This document shows positions 35,033 through 44,670 of a stretch of 64,000 nucleotides of DNA, piece after piece. Origin of the DNA: Enterococcus_D entomosocium (GTDB lineage: Bacteria > Bacillota > Bacilli > Lactobacillales > Enterococcaceae); assembly GCF_030441895.1 (NCBI RefSeq), contig NZ_JARJAS010000001.1. One strand, given 5' to 3'. The position numbers were made by a program, and so were the translations under genes. The notes beneath the pieces were generated by a model that searched no databases, was not told the DNA's origin, and worked only from the letters and a program-made list of their open reading frames with translations. Within the stretch, counting starts at the first letter, position 1; each line of letters begins with the position of its first letter.

Positions 35033-36328
35033 ATGAAGAAGAAGGTACAAGCTATCATCAAAAAAATCCGCTTGGCGGCGTTGATTCCGCTAGGATTTAC
35101 CCTGATCGTATTATTAGGATGCTATTTCTTCGTGATCCGCACCCACGGAGACGGACAAGCAGCAAAAAGTTTCTTTATTTTTTCAGTGATCGTATTGCTG
35201 CTAGAAATCGCAGTGTTAGTAGGAATGACCTATTTGGTAAAAAAAGAGACCCACTCGGGCATGGATACGTTATTGACAGAACTAGAAGCAGTCGGTTCTG
35301 GCGATCTGTCGCATATCGATGAGATCGGCAGCAGCGACCAGACTTCTCTTTTTGGGCAAGTTCAAAATCGTTTTCAAGGGGTTTTAAACACCTTCAAAGC
35401 GGTGATCGTTGGCATGCACGAAGAAAGCAGCCGAATGGAAAAAATGGTAGGCGGCCTAACGACAACCTCAAAAAATGCCAAAAATTCAATTGAAAATGTG
35501 CGTCAGACGATGAATGCCATCGCAGATGCCACTAGTTCACAAGCCTCCGAAGCGGAACAAACCTCCTTTGATATGGACGAGCTAGCCTTAAGTATCGAAG
35601 AGATCCACAAAGAGATCGAATTGATGAACGGCTATGTCGGTCAATCCCAAAGCAGCAATGTCCACAATTCGGAAATGATGTTCCATGTATTTGAAAGCTG
35701 GGAGATCGAACGGCAAAACCAAGCAGAATTAGTAGAAAGCATGAACGACATGAACGAAGATGTCCAAAGCATCGGTAAGATCGTTCAGCTGATCAATGAC
35801 ATTTCTGATCAGACCAACTTACTGGCATTGAATGCATCCATCGAAGCAGCTCGAGCTGGAGAAGCGGGCCGAGGGTTTGCCATCGTTGCGGAAGAAGTCC
35901 GCAGCTTGGCGGAACAAAGCAGTCAATCAACGAAAAGCATTCGTTCGATCATTGAAACGATCCGCAAAAAATCGGAAAAAGTGGTCTCTGCAGTGACGGA
36001 TTCCTTTGAAAGCGGCGAAAAACAAACCAACAATATCAACAAAGCGATCGAATCAGCCAATGAGATCTCTGATATTGTTGAAAAATTGGTTTCAAGTATT
36101 CAAGCCGTGGAAGCCCATATTACCGGGATCGTTGAGAAAAAAGACATGGTTCAAGTTTCCGTCAGCAACATTTCGGCTGCTGTTTCGGAAACCTCTGCCG
36201 GCACCCAAGAAGTAACGGCAAACTTAGAAGACTTCTACTTAGTCATCGAAGACTTTGAACGGAATGTGCAAGAGATCGAAACGATCGCCACTATCCTTAA
36301 ATTCCAAGTGGATAGTTTCAAATTCTAA
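35033..36328 (+). CDS. methyl-accepting chemotaxis protein lacking an external sensor domain
   Basis: Receptor of 431 residues. Two hydrophobic helices (about 13-37 and 47-68) are separated by only ~9 residues, so there is no extracellular ligand domain. A short linker leads to a full signalling coiled coil with the canonical tip QTNLLALNASIEAARAGEAG and GRGFAIVAEEVRSLAEQ. It probably senses through its membrane or linker, or works with other receptors. RBS AGGAAAGG. Followed ten bases later by cheW1. Confidence 0.9.
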   Translation: MKKKVQAIIKKIRLAALIPLGFTLIVLLGCYFFVIRTHGDGQAAKSFFIFSVIVLLLEIAVLVGMTYLVKKETHSGMDTLLTELEAVGSGDLSHIDEIGSSDQTSLFGQVQNRFQGVLNTFKAVIVGMHEESSRMEKMVGGLTTTSKNAKNSIENVRQTMNAIADATSSQASEAEQTSFDMDELALSIEEIHKEIELMNGYVGQSQSSNVHNSEMMFHVFESWEIERQNQAELVESMNDMNEDVQSIGKIVQLINDISDQTNLLALNASIEAARAGEAGRGFAIVAEEVRSLAEQSSQSTKSIRSIIETIRKKSEKVVSAVTDSFESGEKQTNNINKAIESANEISDIVEKLVSSIQAVEAHITGIVEKKDMVQVSVSNISAAVSETSAGTQEVTANLEDFYLVIEDFERNVQEIETIATILKFQVDSFKF

Positions 36329-36346
36329 AAAGGAGCAGTGACGCCA

Positions 36347-36850
36347 ATGGAACAATACGTTGTATTTAAAAGTCATCAACAACTCTTTGCCTTGCGTATC
36401 GACTATGTGGTACGGGTCATTGAGGCTGCTTCTTTTACCCAGCTGCCAGAAGTGGCGGATTTCGTGCTGGGGATCCAGCCTTTTGAAGAGGCGATGGTGC
36501 CGATCATTGACATCCGCAAAAAGCTGTTTGATGAATTTACACCGGAAACTGGGCAAAATGTGGTCTTGTTGTGTCACTGGCAAGAGCAGGCGATCGGCCT
36601 TTACGTGGAAGAGATCGTCGGCATTTTACCGCTAGTTGAAAGTCCTAGCAATGCGGAACTAAATACATCAGGACTCAAGCAAAACTATATCGAATCCTTT
36701 CTGAAAAAAGACGATGAACTTGTGCTGGCATTGGAGCTGCCGTTTCTCTTCAGCTATGAACAAGCCGCTGAGATGACGGCGGAGTTAGACGCCTATCAGA
36801 CAGAGGAATTGGCAGCCGCCAATGACCATGACAATGATGACCGTGAATGA
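36347..36850 (+). CDS. cheW: chemotaxis coupling protein CheW (first copy, acidic tail)
   Basis: CheW-fold coupling protein of 167 residues linking receptors to CheA. Recognisable segments are YVVFKSHQQLFALRIDYVVRVI, LPEVADFVLGI, VPIIDIRKKL and IGLYVEEIVGIL. Residues after ~135 form an acidic tail (Glu/Asp-rich, ending NDDRE) not seen in the second CheW. No receiver domain is present, so it is not CheV. ATG at 36347 is preferred over a GTG only two bases from the RBS. cheD overlaps its end. Confidence 0.87.
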   Translation: MEQYVVFKSHQQLFALRIDYVVRVIEAASFTQLPEVADFVLGIQPFEEAMVPIIDIRKKLFDEFTPETGQNVVLLCHWQEQAIGLYVEEIVGILPLVESPSNAELNTSGLKQNYIESFLKKDDELVLALELPFLFSYEQAAEMTAELDAYQTEELAAANDHDNDDRE

Positions 36851-37331
36851 GGAACTGCATGTGGGGATCTCGGAGTATAAGATCGCCCAAGCGCCAACGC
36901 GTTTGATCACGGTGGGTTTAGGTTCTTGCATCGGCACGATCATTTACGATGAAGCCAGTCATATCGGCGGCTTGAGTCATATTATGCTACCAGATAGTCA
37001 GCCTTTTTTGCACAAGCGGGAAATCAAGCCCGAGAAGTTTGCGGATTTGGCATTGCCAGCGATGGTGGCTGAGCTAGAACAAAAGATCCGTCGACCTCGC
37101 TTTCAAGCGAAAATCGTTGGCGGCGCCAATATGTTTCAGTTCCAGACGCTTAACGCTGCCAGCAATATTGGCCAGCGCAATATTGAAGCCGTCGAGGAAG
37201 TCTTGGCTCGGCTAAACATTCCGATCGTAGCCAAACATGTTGGCGGCAGCGCTGGTCGAACGATGATCGTAGATCTTCAGGATTTCAAGACCATGGTTCG
37301 GCAAGTCAAACAAGAAATCGTTTATTTGTAA
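36822..37331 (+). CDS. cheD: receptor glutamine deamidase CheD
   Basis: Deamidates glutamines on receptors and partners with CheC. It has up to 169 residues, with catalytic Cys in TVGLGSCIGTIIYD and His in IGGLSHIMLP, plus the later GGSAGRTM. Four in-frame ATG codons (36822, 36828, 36834, 36837) precede the conserved part; the exact start is uncertain. It overlaps cheW1. Confidence 0.93.
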   Translation: MTMTMMTVNEELHVGISEYKIAQAPTRLITVGLGSCIGTIIYDEASHIGGLSHIMLPDSQPFLHKREIKPEKFADLALPAMVAELEQKIRRPRFQAKIVGGANMFQFQTLNAASNIGQRNIEAVEEVLARLNIPIVAKHVGGSAGRTMIVDLQDFKTMVRQVKQEIVYL

Positions 37332-37346
37332 AAGGAGTACAGGGAC

Positions 37347-38357
37347 ATGAAAAAAGTAATGATCGTCGATGATTCGGCATTCATGCGGAAAGTAGTGACA
37401 GATTTATTGAATCAGCTGCCTGATATTGAGGTGACCGTCGCTGCCCGCAATGGCAAACAAGCATTGGACTATCTGACCAAAGAAGCGATCGATTTGGTAG
37501 TAATGGATGTGGAGATGCCAGTGATGAACGGATTAGAGACCTTGCGGAGGATGAAACAGCAATCAGCCATTCCCGTCATCATGCTTAGTTCATTAACCAA
37601 TCAAGAAACCACGATTGAGGCTTTGGCGCTTGGCGCCCGAGATTTTGTGGAAAAACCCGTCAGTCTATCGATGATCGAAAAAGAATGGATCGCTGAATTT
37701 CATCAAAAGATTTTGGCGATGGATCATGAAGTCGGTACGGTTCACCCGCCAGTACCAACGATTGCCCAGCCCACTAAGCTGACACAAAACAGCTTGCCGG
37801 TATCACTTGATGCGCTAGTCATTGGTGCTTCAACAGGCGGACCCCGTGCTTTGCTGGGAATTATTCGCCGTCTGCCTGCACGTTTGCGTTGCCCGATTTT
37901 GATCGTTCAGCATATGCCAGCGGGCTTCACGGCTTCCTTTGCAAAACGCTTAGACACAGAGACAACCGTCCGAGTACAAGAAGCAGTCGACGGCATGCGG
38001 ATCGAAAATCAAGTGTATCTTTGTCCAGGGGATTACCACATGACGGTCCAACAAGGGCACCTGCAGCTGGACCAGCGAGAAAAACGGCATGGGACGCGGC
38101 CAACCGTCGATTATCTTTTTTCCTCAGCAGCTGACTACTATGGCCCGCAACTAGCGGCAGTGGTTTTGACGGGGATGGGAAAAGACGGCACCGCTGGCTT
38201 ACGACAGATCCAAGCGGCTGGGGGCTATACGATCGTTCAAGACAAAGAAACGTGTACAGTCTTTGGGATGCCGCGGTATGCCATTGAACAAGGAGTCGTA
38301 GATGAAGTCCTGCCATTGCAGGGCATTGAAGCAAAAATTGCACAGATGGTCAGGTGA
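37347..38357 (+). CDS. cheB: chemotaxis response regulator / methylesterase CheB
   Basis: 336 residues. The receiver domain has phospho-acceptor Asp54 (VVMDVEMP) and the acidic pair Asp8-Asp9. The methylesterase domain (about 155-336) shows GASTGGP with the catalytic Ser, IVQHMPAGF with the His, and GMGKDGTAGL with the Asp. Removes methyl groups from receptors to reset sensitivity. Confidence 0.96.
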   Translation: MKKVMIVDDSAFMRKVVTDLLNQLPDIEVTVAARNGKQALDYLTKEAIDLVVMDVEMPVMNGLETLRRMKQQSAIPVIMLSSLTNQETTIEALALGARDFVEKPVSLSMIEKEWIAEFHQKILAMDHEVGTVHPPVPTIAQPTKLTQNSLPVSLDALVIGASTGGPRALLGIIRRLPARLRCPILIVQHMPAGFTASFAKRLDTETTVRVQEAVDGMRIENQVYLCPGDYHMTVQQGHLQLDQREKRHGTRPTVDYLFSSAADYYGPQLAAVVLTGMGKDGTAGLRQIQAAGGYTIVQDKETCTVFGMPRYAIEQGVVDEVLPLQGIEAKIAQMVR

Positions 38358-38362
38358 AGAAG

Positions 38363-39136
38363 ATGGAAGAAGAATTTGCCTTATTTAATGCGTGGGTGGA
38401 TCGCCGATTAGGGATTCCCTTAGCCGCATACAAAGAAAATCAAATGCAGCGCCGCATTCTTACGATCATGGAAAACAGCGGGGCAAAAACGTTGAGGGAG
38501 TACCAGCAATTGATCGAAGGCGATGACGGGGTGCGGGCGGCTTTTTTAGCCCATATCACCATTAACGTAACGGAATTTTATCGCAACAAAGAACTGTTTG
38601 ACGCCTTTGAACGCGTCTTGAAAACCATTGTTCTCCCGAAAACCACGCTGCCAAAAATTTGGAGTGCCGCATGTTCGATTGGGGCAGAACCCTATACGAT
38701 CGCCATGCTGCTAGAAAAAAATCAAATTGCCGCAGCCAATGTCTTGGCCACCGATATCGATACGCAAATTTTGGCAAAAGCCAAGCAAGGACTCTATCGA
38801 GACCACGAATTGCGGAATGTCTCAGCGGCAGAACGTACCCGTTTTTTTGATGCAAAAGAAAAGAACCAGTTTCAAATCAAACCAGAAATCAAACGGCGAG
38901 TTCATTTTAAGCAACACGATCTTTTGAAAGACCCGTACAATGGGCCTTTTGATGTGATCGTTTGCCGCAATGTGACGATTTATTTCAAAAGTGATGCTCG
39001 GGATGCCGTCTATCAAAAATTCAGCGATGCATTGGTCCCAGGGGGCATTTTGTTTACGGGAGCGACAGAAACGATCAATTTTGCGGAACAATTCGGTCTC
39101 AAGAAAATCGATTCGTTTATCTATCAAAAAGTATAA
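38363..39136 (+). CDS. cheR: chemotaxis methyltransferase CheR
   Basis: SAM-dependent methyltransferase of about 257 residues that methylates receptor glutamates. Motifs: ITINVTEFYRN, IWSAACSIGAEPYTIAMLL (SAM site), ATDIDTQILAKAKQGLY, FDVIVCRNVTIYF (usually RNVLIYF) and GILFTGATETI. ATG at 38363 with AGGTGA five bases before it is preferred; a GTG at 38354 is possible. Overlaps or abuts cheB. Confidence 0.95.
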   Translation: MEEEFALFNAWVDRRLGIPLAAYKENQMQRRILTIMENSGAKTLREYQQLIEGDDGVRAAFLAHITINVTEFYRNKELFDAFERVLKTIVLPKTTLPKIWSAACSIGAEPYTIAMLLEKNQIAAANVLATDIDTQILAKAKQGLYRDHELRNVSAAERTRFFDAKEKNQFQIKPEIKRRVHFKQHDLLKDPYNGPFDVIVCRNVTIYFKSDARDAVYQKFSDALVPGGILFTGATETINFAEQFGLKKIDSFIYQKV

Positions 39137-39157
39137 TTTTGTAAAGGAGGGACCCAT

Positions 39158-41209
39158 TTGGATGACAATAGTGTCTATCGTACCCTTTTCTTTGAAGAAA
39201 CAGACGATCATTTAGCACAGTTGAATGATCATGTCTTGCAATTGGAAAACGATCCAAAAGATAGCGCCTTGCTGAATGATATTTTCCGTTCTGCCCATAC
39301 CCTTAAAGGGATGGCGGCAACGATGGGCTATGACGTCATGACGCAGCTGACCCATAAAATGGAAAATATTTTTGAGTTATTTAAAACAGGGACCTTGCAA
39401 GTGACCCAGCAATCGATCTCATTGATTTTCAAATGTCTGGATCGCCTGTCAGAACTTGTGGAGGACTTGCGGGAAGAACGCGACCTGCAGCCAGCTCAAA
39501 TTGCCGATTTATTGGCCGAACTTGACCAAACGGAACATTATGGCGGTATATCAACCGAGACAGAAGCAAACCAAAAACCCACCGCAGTGGGCGCGTTAAC
39601 CCCACAGCTTCAACAGATCGATCCTTCTGATCTGTATGTGATCGAGCAAGCGGCTGGAGATGGCTATCAAGCGGTCCAAATTGCTGTTCGCTTAGATGCC
39701 CAATCCATGTTAAAAGGTGCTCGTGCCTTCTTGATCATGGAAAAGCTTGGCCAAGCAGGGGATGTTCTCTATACAGAACCAGATGCCCAAACACTCGAAG
39801 AAGGCACCTTTGAATCAGATTTTTCACTGCTGTATTTGACGCAGCAAACACTGGCTGATGTCGAGCAAAACATCGCCAGCAATAGTGAGATCGAAGCCTT
39901 CGTGGTGGCACCGTTTGATCCTTCAGCTGCTGTGTTGGAGGAGGCAGAAGAGCTGCTTCAACCAGTGCCGACCCCAGAGTCAGAGACTTCTGCTCTTCAG
40001 CAAGCGACAACAGAAACGAAAGAAAAATCGCCGGCGCCCGCGCATCATGCGTCCGCCCAAAATCAATCGATCCGAGTCGACTTGAATCGCTTAGATTCAT
40101 TCTTGGATCTCGTGTCCGAATTGGTGGTCTATCGCAATCAATTAGAAGATGTCAGTGAGCGGGAAAACATCGAAGCAGTCAAAGACCCCTTAGAGCAAGT
40201 TTCACGATTGACCTCTGAGCTGCAAGATTTGGTCTTACGGATCCGCATGCAGCAAGTCAACGTCGTCTTCAGCCGCTTTCCGCGAATGGTTCGGGACTTA
40301 TCCAATGAACTGCAAAAAGAAATGGAACTTGTCATTTTTGGGGAAGAAACGGAATTGGATAAAACAGTGGTTTCTGAGTTGAGCGAGCCCCTGGTCCATC
40401 TGTTGCGTAATTCTGTCGATCACGGCATCGAAGCACCCGATGTTCGAGAAAAATTGGGCAAACCGCGCAAGGGTACGATTCGTTTGGCGGCCTACCAAGA
40501 AGGCAATCGCGTGATCATTACTTTAGAGGATGATGGCAAAGGCCTTGATCCGCAAGTAATCAAAGCAAGTGCTGAAAAGAAAGGCTTAGCAACGGAAGGC
40601 CTTTCCGATGAAGCGTTGCAGCAGCTGATTTTCCATCCTGGTTTTTCAACGGCGCAAGAAGTGACCAATATTTCTGGGCGCGGTGTCGGGATGGATGCTG
40701 TGCAATCGAAGATCACCCAATTAGGGGGCACGATCGAAATGAAGAGTCAGCCGAATAAAGGCACGCAGTTTGTGATCAAATTGCCATTGACCCTGTCGAT
40801 CATTCAAGCGTTGATGGTTCGTGTCGGAGCAGAAACCTTTGCGATCCCATTAAATCTCGTCGAACGCGTGGTGATGGTCAAAGAAGAAGAGATCATCCAG
40901 ACGGTATCGGATGAGGTCTATCGTTTTCAAGAGGAGTTGATTCCCTTGGTTCGGACCGATCAACTCTTAGCGATCGAAAGCGATCCATCTGAGAAAAAAT
41001 TCGCCATCATCGTCAACAATGACCAGCAATTTCACGGCATTTTGGCAGATGAACTGATCGGCCAGCAAGAAATCGTCATCAAGAAAATCGATCCGCTGCT
41101 GCAAAAGCTGAATCGCTATCAAGGAGCAACGATTATGGGTAACGGCTCGATTGCACTGATCTTAGACATTCATGCCATCTGTCAGGAAAAAAAGGATGAC
41201 CGCTTATGA
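39158..41209 (+). CDS. cheA: chemotaxis histidine kinase CheA
   Basis: 683 residues: P1 Hpt domain with phospho-His47 (FRSAHTLKGMA), P2 (about 150-270), linker, P3 dimerisation helices (SIRVDLNRLDSFLDLVSELV), P4 kinase with NSVDHGIE, DDGKGLD and GRGVGMDAV, and a P5 CheW-like regulatory domain (about 550-683). Start is TTG at 39158 with AAGGAGG seven bases upstream; the nearby ATG at 39162 is out of frame. cheC overlaps by four bases. Confidence 0.97.
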   Translation: MDDNSVYRTLFFEETDDHLAQLNDHVLQLENDPKDSALLNDIFRSAHTLKGMAATMGYDVMTQLTHKMENIFELFKTGTLQVTQQSISLIFKCLDRLSELVEDLREERDLQPAQIADLLAELDQTEHYGGISTETEANQKPTAVGALTPQLQQIDPSDLYVIEQAAGDGYQAVQIAVRLDAQSMLKGARAFLIMEKLGQAGDVLYTEPDAQTLEEGTFESDFSLLYLTQQTLADVEQNIASNSEIEAFVVAPFDPSAAVLEEAEELLQPVPTPESETSALQQATTETKEKSPAPAHHASAQNQSIRVDLNRLDSFLDLVSELVVYRNQLEDVSERENIEAVKDPLEQVSRLTSELQDLVLRIRMQQVNVVFSRFPRMVRDLSNELQKEMELVIFGEETELDKTVVSELSEPLVHLLRNSVDHGIEAPDVREKLGKPRKGTIRLAAYQEGNRVIITLEDDGKGLDPQVIKASAEKKGLATEGLSDEALQQLIFHPGFSTAQEVTNISGRGVGMDAVQSKITQLGGTIEMKSQPNKGTQFVIKLPLTLSIIQALMVRVGAETFAIPLNLVERVVMVKEEEIIQTVSDEVYRFQEELIPLVRTDQLLAIESDPSEKKFAIIVNNDQQFHGILADELIGQQEIVIKKIDPLLQKLNRYQGATIMGNGSIALILDIHAICQEKKDDRL

Positions 41210-41793
41210 GTTATACAGCGCTGCAGATCGATGGCCTAAAAGAACTGATCAATATCGGCGGTGGTCACGCTGCGACGAGTTTATCAAAGCTCGTCCAACA
41301 ACCGATCGATATGCGGGTACCGGAAGTCGAGATTCTAGCTTATGAGGACCTGTATCAGCAGATCATGGCGGAAGACAAAGAAGTTCATGTGGTAATGAGC
41401 CAGATCGAAGGGGCGTTTCGAGGGATCTTCTTGTTTGTCTTAACGGATGAATCCGCCGCAAAATTGCGTCAGTTGATGATCCAAGAAAGCGATCCGTCTG
41501 AAGAATTGAAGCAATCGGTCATCAACGAGTTGACTAACATTCTTACCAATTCTTTTTTGATCGCGATCGGCCAACTATTGGAAACTCAGCTGAGTGCGTC
41601 TTTACCAAGCGCCAGCTATGATTTCTTTGGCGCAGCGATCAGCTCCATCTATTTGGCGATGGCCCAGTATGATGAGCAGGTGATGGTGATCCGTAATGAG
41701 TTCGTCTACGCCAAAGAAACATTAGAGGCATCGTTATTTTTGATTCCAGAAATCGGTGTACTAGAAAACATATTTGATTCATTAGGAATTTGA
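41206..41793 (+). CDS. cheC: CheY-P phosphatase CheC
   Basis: 195 residues with both CheC-type phosphatase sites: D-x3-E-x2-N in DGLKELINIGGGHAATSLS (near the N-terminus) and S-x3-E-x2-N in SVINELTNIL. CheC dephosphorylates CheY and inhibits CheD. Starts in ATGA with cheA. Confidence 0.94.
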   Translation: MSYTALQIDGLKELINIGGGHAATSLSKLVQQPIDMRVPEVEILAYEDLYQQIMAEDKEVHVVMSQIEGAFRGIFLFVLTDESAAKLRQLMIQESDPSEELKQSVINELTNILTNSFLIAIGQLLETQLSASLPSASYDFFGAAISSIYLAMAQYDEQVMVIRNEFVYAKETLEASLFLIPEIGVLENIFDSLGI

Positions 41794-41807
41794 AAGGGGC
41801 AAATACA

Positions 41808-42170
41808 ATGTCAAAAAAAGTATTGATTGTGGATGATGCGGTATTTATGCGCATGAAATTAAAGGATATTTTAGAAAAAAACGGCTATGAAGTCGTGGGG
41901 GAAGCCCAAAATGGCCAAGAGGCTTTTGAAAAATACCAAGCAACGACACCAGACTTAGTGACTATGGATATCACGATGCCAGAAGTGGACGGCTTAGAGG
42001 CATTAAAAATGATCCGCACGTTTGATGCGCAGGCCAAAGTCGTAATGTGCAGTGCCATGGGACAACAAGGAATGGTGATGGATGCGATTCGCGCCGGTGC
42101 GGTGGACTTTATCGTGAAGCCCTTTGACACGGACCGCGTAATCACTGCCATCGACAAAGCCTTTGCCTAA
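41808..42170 (+). CDS. cheY: chemotaxis response regulator CheY
   Basis: Single-domain receiver of 120 residues. Phospho-acceptor Asp54 (VTMDITMP), acidic Asp9-Asp10, Ser in VVMCSAMGQQG and Lys in FIVKPFDTD. Phospho-CheY binds FliM/FliY to change rotation. ATG at 41808 follows AAAGGGGC. Confidence 0.96.
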   Translation: MSKKVLIVDDAVFMRMKLKDILEKNGYEVVGEAQNGQEAFEKYQATTPDLVTMDITMPEVDGLEALKMIRTFDAQAKVVMCSAMGQQGMVMDAIRAGAVDFIVKPFDTDRVITAIDKAFA

Positions 42171-42189
42171 TGCCTAGGAGGATAGCGAC

Positions 42190-42579
42190 ATGCAGATGAT
42201 TCTTTTCAAAATGGCTCAGCAGTACTATTTGATCTCGGCGGACTCGGTGGACGAGGTCATTGATGCCCCTTCCTTTACGAAGGTGCCCTTAGCACCAGAG
42301 TGGGTGGAAGGGTTGATCAATCTGCGGGGGTCTGTCGTAACGGTGATTCGTTTGGCAAAATTGATTCCCATCATGGAACCAGCCTACGAAAAAAACATAT
42401 TGATCATGAAGAAGCAAGAGGAGACCAAAGGGGTCCTCGTAGAAGAAGTAATTGAAGTACTTGATATCACTGAAGACGATATCCAACTGGGCAATCAAGA
42501 GACAGAACATGCCGTTGGGGTCGTGACGATCGGTGAAAAAGTAGCCAGTGTGATTCAAATCGATCACATGATTTTTTAA
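42190..42579 (+). CDS. cheW: chemotaxis coupling protein CheW (second copy)
   Basis: CheW-only protein of 129 residues: MILFKMAQQYYLISADSVDE, LAPEWVEGLINLRGSVVTVI with the receptor-contact NLRG, and VGVVTIGEKVASVIQID. This is the more typical CheW of the two. RBS TAGGAGG. Lies between cheY and fliM. Confidence 0.9.
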   Translation: MQMILFKMAQQYYLISADSVDEVIDAPSFTKVPLAPEWVEGLINLRGSVVTVIRLAKLIPIMEPAYEKNILIMKKQEETKGVLVEEVIEVLDITEDDIQLGNQETEHAVGVVTIGEKVASVIQIDHMIF

Positions 42580-42596
42580 AAAAATGGGGGATTAGT

Positions 42597-43607
42597 GTGG
42601 ATCAGGTATTGACGCAGCAAGAGATTGATTTATTGTTGAATGCGATGAGCAGCGGAGAGATCGATCAAGAAATTATTGAGATAGAAGACAAACAAGCCAA
42701 AGTGAAAGCCTACGATTTTCGCCGACCAACAAAGCTGTCGAAAGAATACGTCAATACCCTGCACATGATCTTCGAGGATTTCTCGAAGATGAGCAGCAGC
42801 ATGCTTTCTACCCAACTGCGGACCAATGTTTCTTTGCAGTTGGCAGCTATCGAACAAGTCAGTTATGACGAATTTATCCATTCGATACCAAAATTTACTT
42901 TGTTGGGGCTCTTTCATTCTCAGCCTTTGAGCGGGATCCAAATGATCGAGATGAACCCACAACTGTGTATGATGTTGGTGGAGTTGTTGTGCGGCGGATT
43001 GGATGTTTATCAAAACAAGCCGATCGAAATGGATTTTAGCGAGAAAAAAAGTTTTACTGATATTGAAACAGCGATCTTGGAAGAAGTAGTAGCACAATTT
43101 GTACGGGTCTACCAAAATGTTTGGAAGGACATCGTTGCCTTGGATTCGGTTTTGGATGGAATCGATACGAATCCGCAATTGATGCAAAACATGTCGCCAA
43201 ACGAACCCGTCGTGTTAGTGACCTTTACTATCAAAATTTTTGAAGTGAAACATTTTATCAATCTATGTATCCCCTATGTCTTCTTTGAAGGGATCATTGA
43301 TAAATTAAGTTTCCGCAATTGGTTTGATAGCAATCAGCCCGTCAACCAAGACGATAGCCGCGAGTTGCAAAAAAGTTTGAATGGCGTCGGTTTGAATTTA
43401 GAAGTTCTGCTGGGCCATGCTCAAATGAGTCTTTCTGAGTTTCTCCACTTAGAAGAAGGCGATGTCATCAAACTAGACAAAAAAATTACTGAACCATTGG
43501 AGACTTTCATCGATGGAAAACCTTACTTCCGAGCAAAACCTGGGAAGCAAGAGGACCGTTTAGCCATTGAATTATTAGACAAGTTAGAAGAGGAGCAAGA
43601 ACTATGA
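42597..43607 (+). CDS. fliM: flagellar motor switch protein FliM
   Basis: C-ring protein of 336 residues. The N-terminal CheY-P binding peptide is LTQQEIDLLLNAM; the middle CheC-like domain includes YDEFIHSIPKFTLLGLF and EMNPQLCMMLVELLCGG, and the C-terminal SPOA domain is at about 260-330. Start is GTG at 42597 after GGGGGA. Overlaps fliY by four bases. Confidence 0.96.
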   Translation: MDQVLTQQEIDLLLNAMSSGEIDQEIIEIEDKQAKVKAYDFRRPTKLSKEYVNTLHMIFEDFSKMSSSMLSTQLRTNVSLQLAAIEQVSYDEFIHSIPKFTLLGLFHSQPLSGIQMIEMNPQLCMMLVELLCGGLDVYQNKPIEMDFSEKKSFTDIETAILEEVVAQFVRVYQNVWKDIVALDSVLDGIDTNPQLMQNMSPNEPVVLVTFTIKIFEVKHFINLCIPYVFFEGIIDKLSFRNWFDSNQPVNQDDSRELQKSLNGVGLNLEVLLGHAQMSLSEFLHLEEGDVIKLDKKITEPLETFIDGKPYFRAKPGKQEDRLAIELLDKLEEEQEL

Positions 43608-44662
43608 GTGAACGTTTATCCCAAGCAGAAATCGATGCATTGTTGAATCAAAGTGCCCCAACCCAGCCGCAAGGATTAGAAGAGCAAGTCAAAGTCGACA
43701 TTATCGGCGAAGTTGGCAATATCTCCATGTCGCAAGCGGCGACGACGTTGTCTTCCATTCTTGATCGTCGGGTCAGCATCACGACTCCCCGGGTGTCTAA
43801 AATCAAATTTGGTGAGATCTTAAACGACCTCGTTGCACCAAAAGTAGCAACGACAGTTGAATTTAAAGAAGGCCTTTTAGGCAGTAATTTGATGCTGTTA
43901 GAAGTCAAAGATGCCATCGTGATCGCTGATTTGATGATGGGGGGAACCGGTGAAACCAGCAACACCCAATTCACGGAATTAGAGCTAAGTGCTGTGGCAG
44001 AAGCCATGAACCAAATGATTGGGACTGCCTCGACTTCGATGGCGACGATGATCAGCCGTAAAGTGGACATCTTACCGCCGATCGTCAAACTATGGGAGAC
44101 ACCAGAAAACATTGAGTATAGCGGGATCGAGGCAGAGGAAGAGATTTATTGTATCTCATTTTCTTTGCGCGTCGAAGGTCTGATCGAAAGCAAAATCATG
44201 CAGATCTTTACGGATCCGGTGGTTAACGATATCGCCAGTGCGATGCTGTCCGATGAAGCGACTGTCGTTACTCGAGAAACACCAACACCGCAGCCAACGG
44301 CACCCGTTGCTGCGCCTACGCCAGAACCAGCGGCTGCATCAAAGCCCGTGGAAGTCAGCAAACCTGCGTTTCAAACATTAGCCTCCAGCGGTGTGAGCGA
44401 TGGGGATAATTTGGACTTGATTCTTGATGTGCCATTGGATCTAAGTGTCGTGTTAGGCCGCAGCAAAAAAACTATTAAGGACATTTTATCTTTCAATACG
44501 GGGTCCGTCATCGAGCTGGAAAAACTGACGGATGAACCGCTAGAGATTTTGTTGAACGGCAAACTGATCGCCACTGGGGAAGTCGTGGTCATCAATGAAA
44601 ACTTTGGTGTGCGGATCACCAACATTCTTTCGCAAAAACAACGCATCCACAATTTGCATTAA
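43604..44662 (+). CDS. fliY: flagellar motor switch phosphatase FliY (FliN fusion)
   Basis: 352 residues. N-terminal CheY-binding peptide (LSQAEIDALLNQ), a CheC/FliY phosphatase domain with two sites (DIIGEVGNISMSQAATTL; LSAVAEAMNQMIGTAS), a Pro/Ala/Thr linker (about 225-260), and a C-terminal FliN/SPOA domain (LILDVPLDLSVVLGRSKKT). It is both part of the C-ring and a CheY-P phosphatase. Last gene of the long operon. Confidence 0.96.
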   Translation: MSERLSQAEIDALLNQSAPTQPQGLEEQVKVDIIGEVGNISMSQAATTLSSILDRRVSITTPRVSKIKFGEILNDLVAPKVATTVEFKEGLLGSNLMLLEVKDAIVIADLMMGGTGETSNTQFTELELSAVAEAMNQMIGTASTSMATMISRKVDILPPIVKLWETPENIEYSGIEAEEEIYCISFSLRVEGLIESKIMQIFTDPVVNDIASAMLSDEATVVTRETPTPQPTAPVAAPTPEPAAASKPVEVSKPAFQTLASSGVSDGDNLDLILDVPLDLSVVLGRSKKTIKDILSFNTGSVIELEKLTDEPLEILLNGKLIATGEVVVINENFGVRITNILSQKQRIHNLH

Positions 44663-44670
44663 TTTGAAGA

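Noticed and set aside
36347..36850. CheV for the first cheW
   Set aside because: No receiver domain; the tail after the CheW fold is only ~30 acidic residues.
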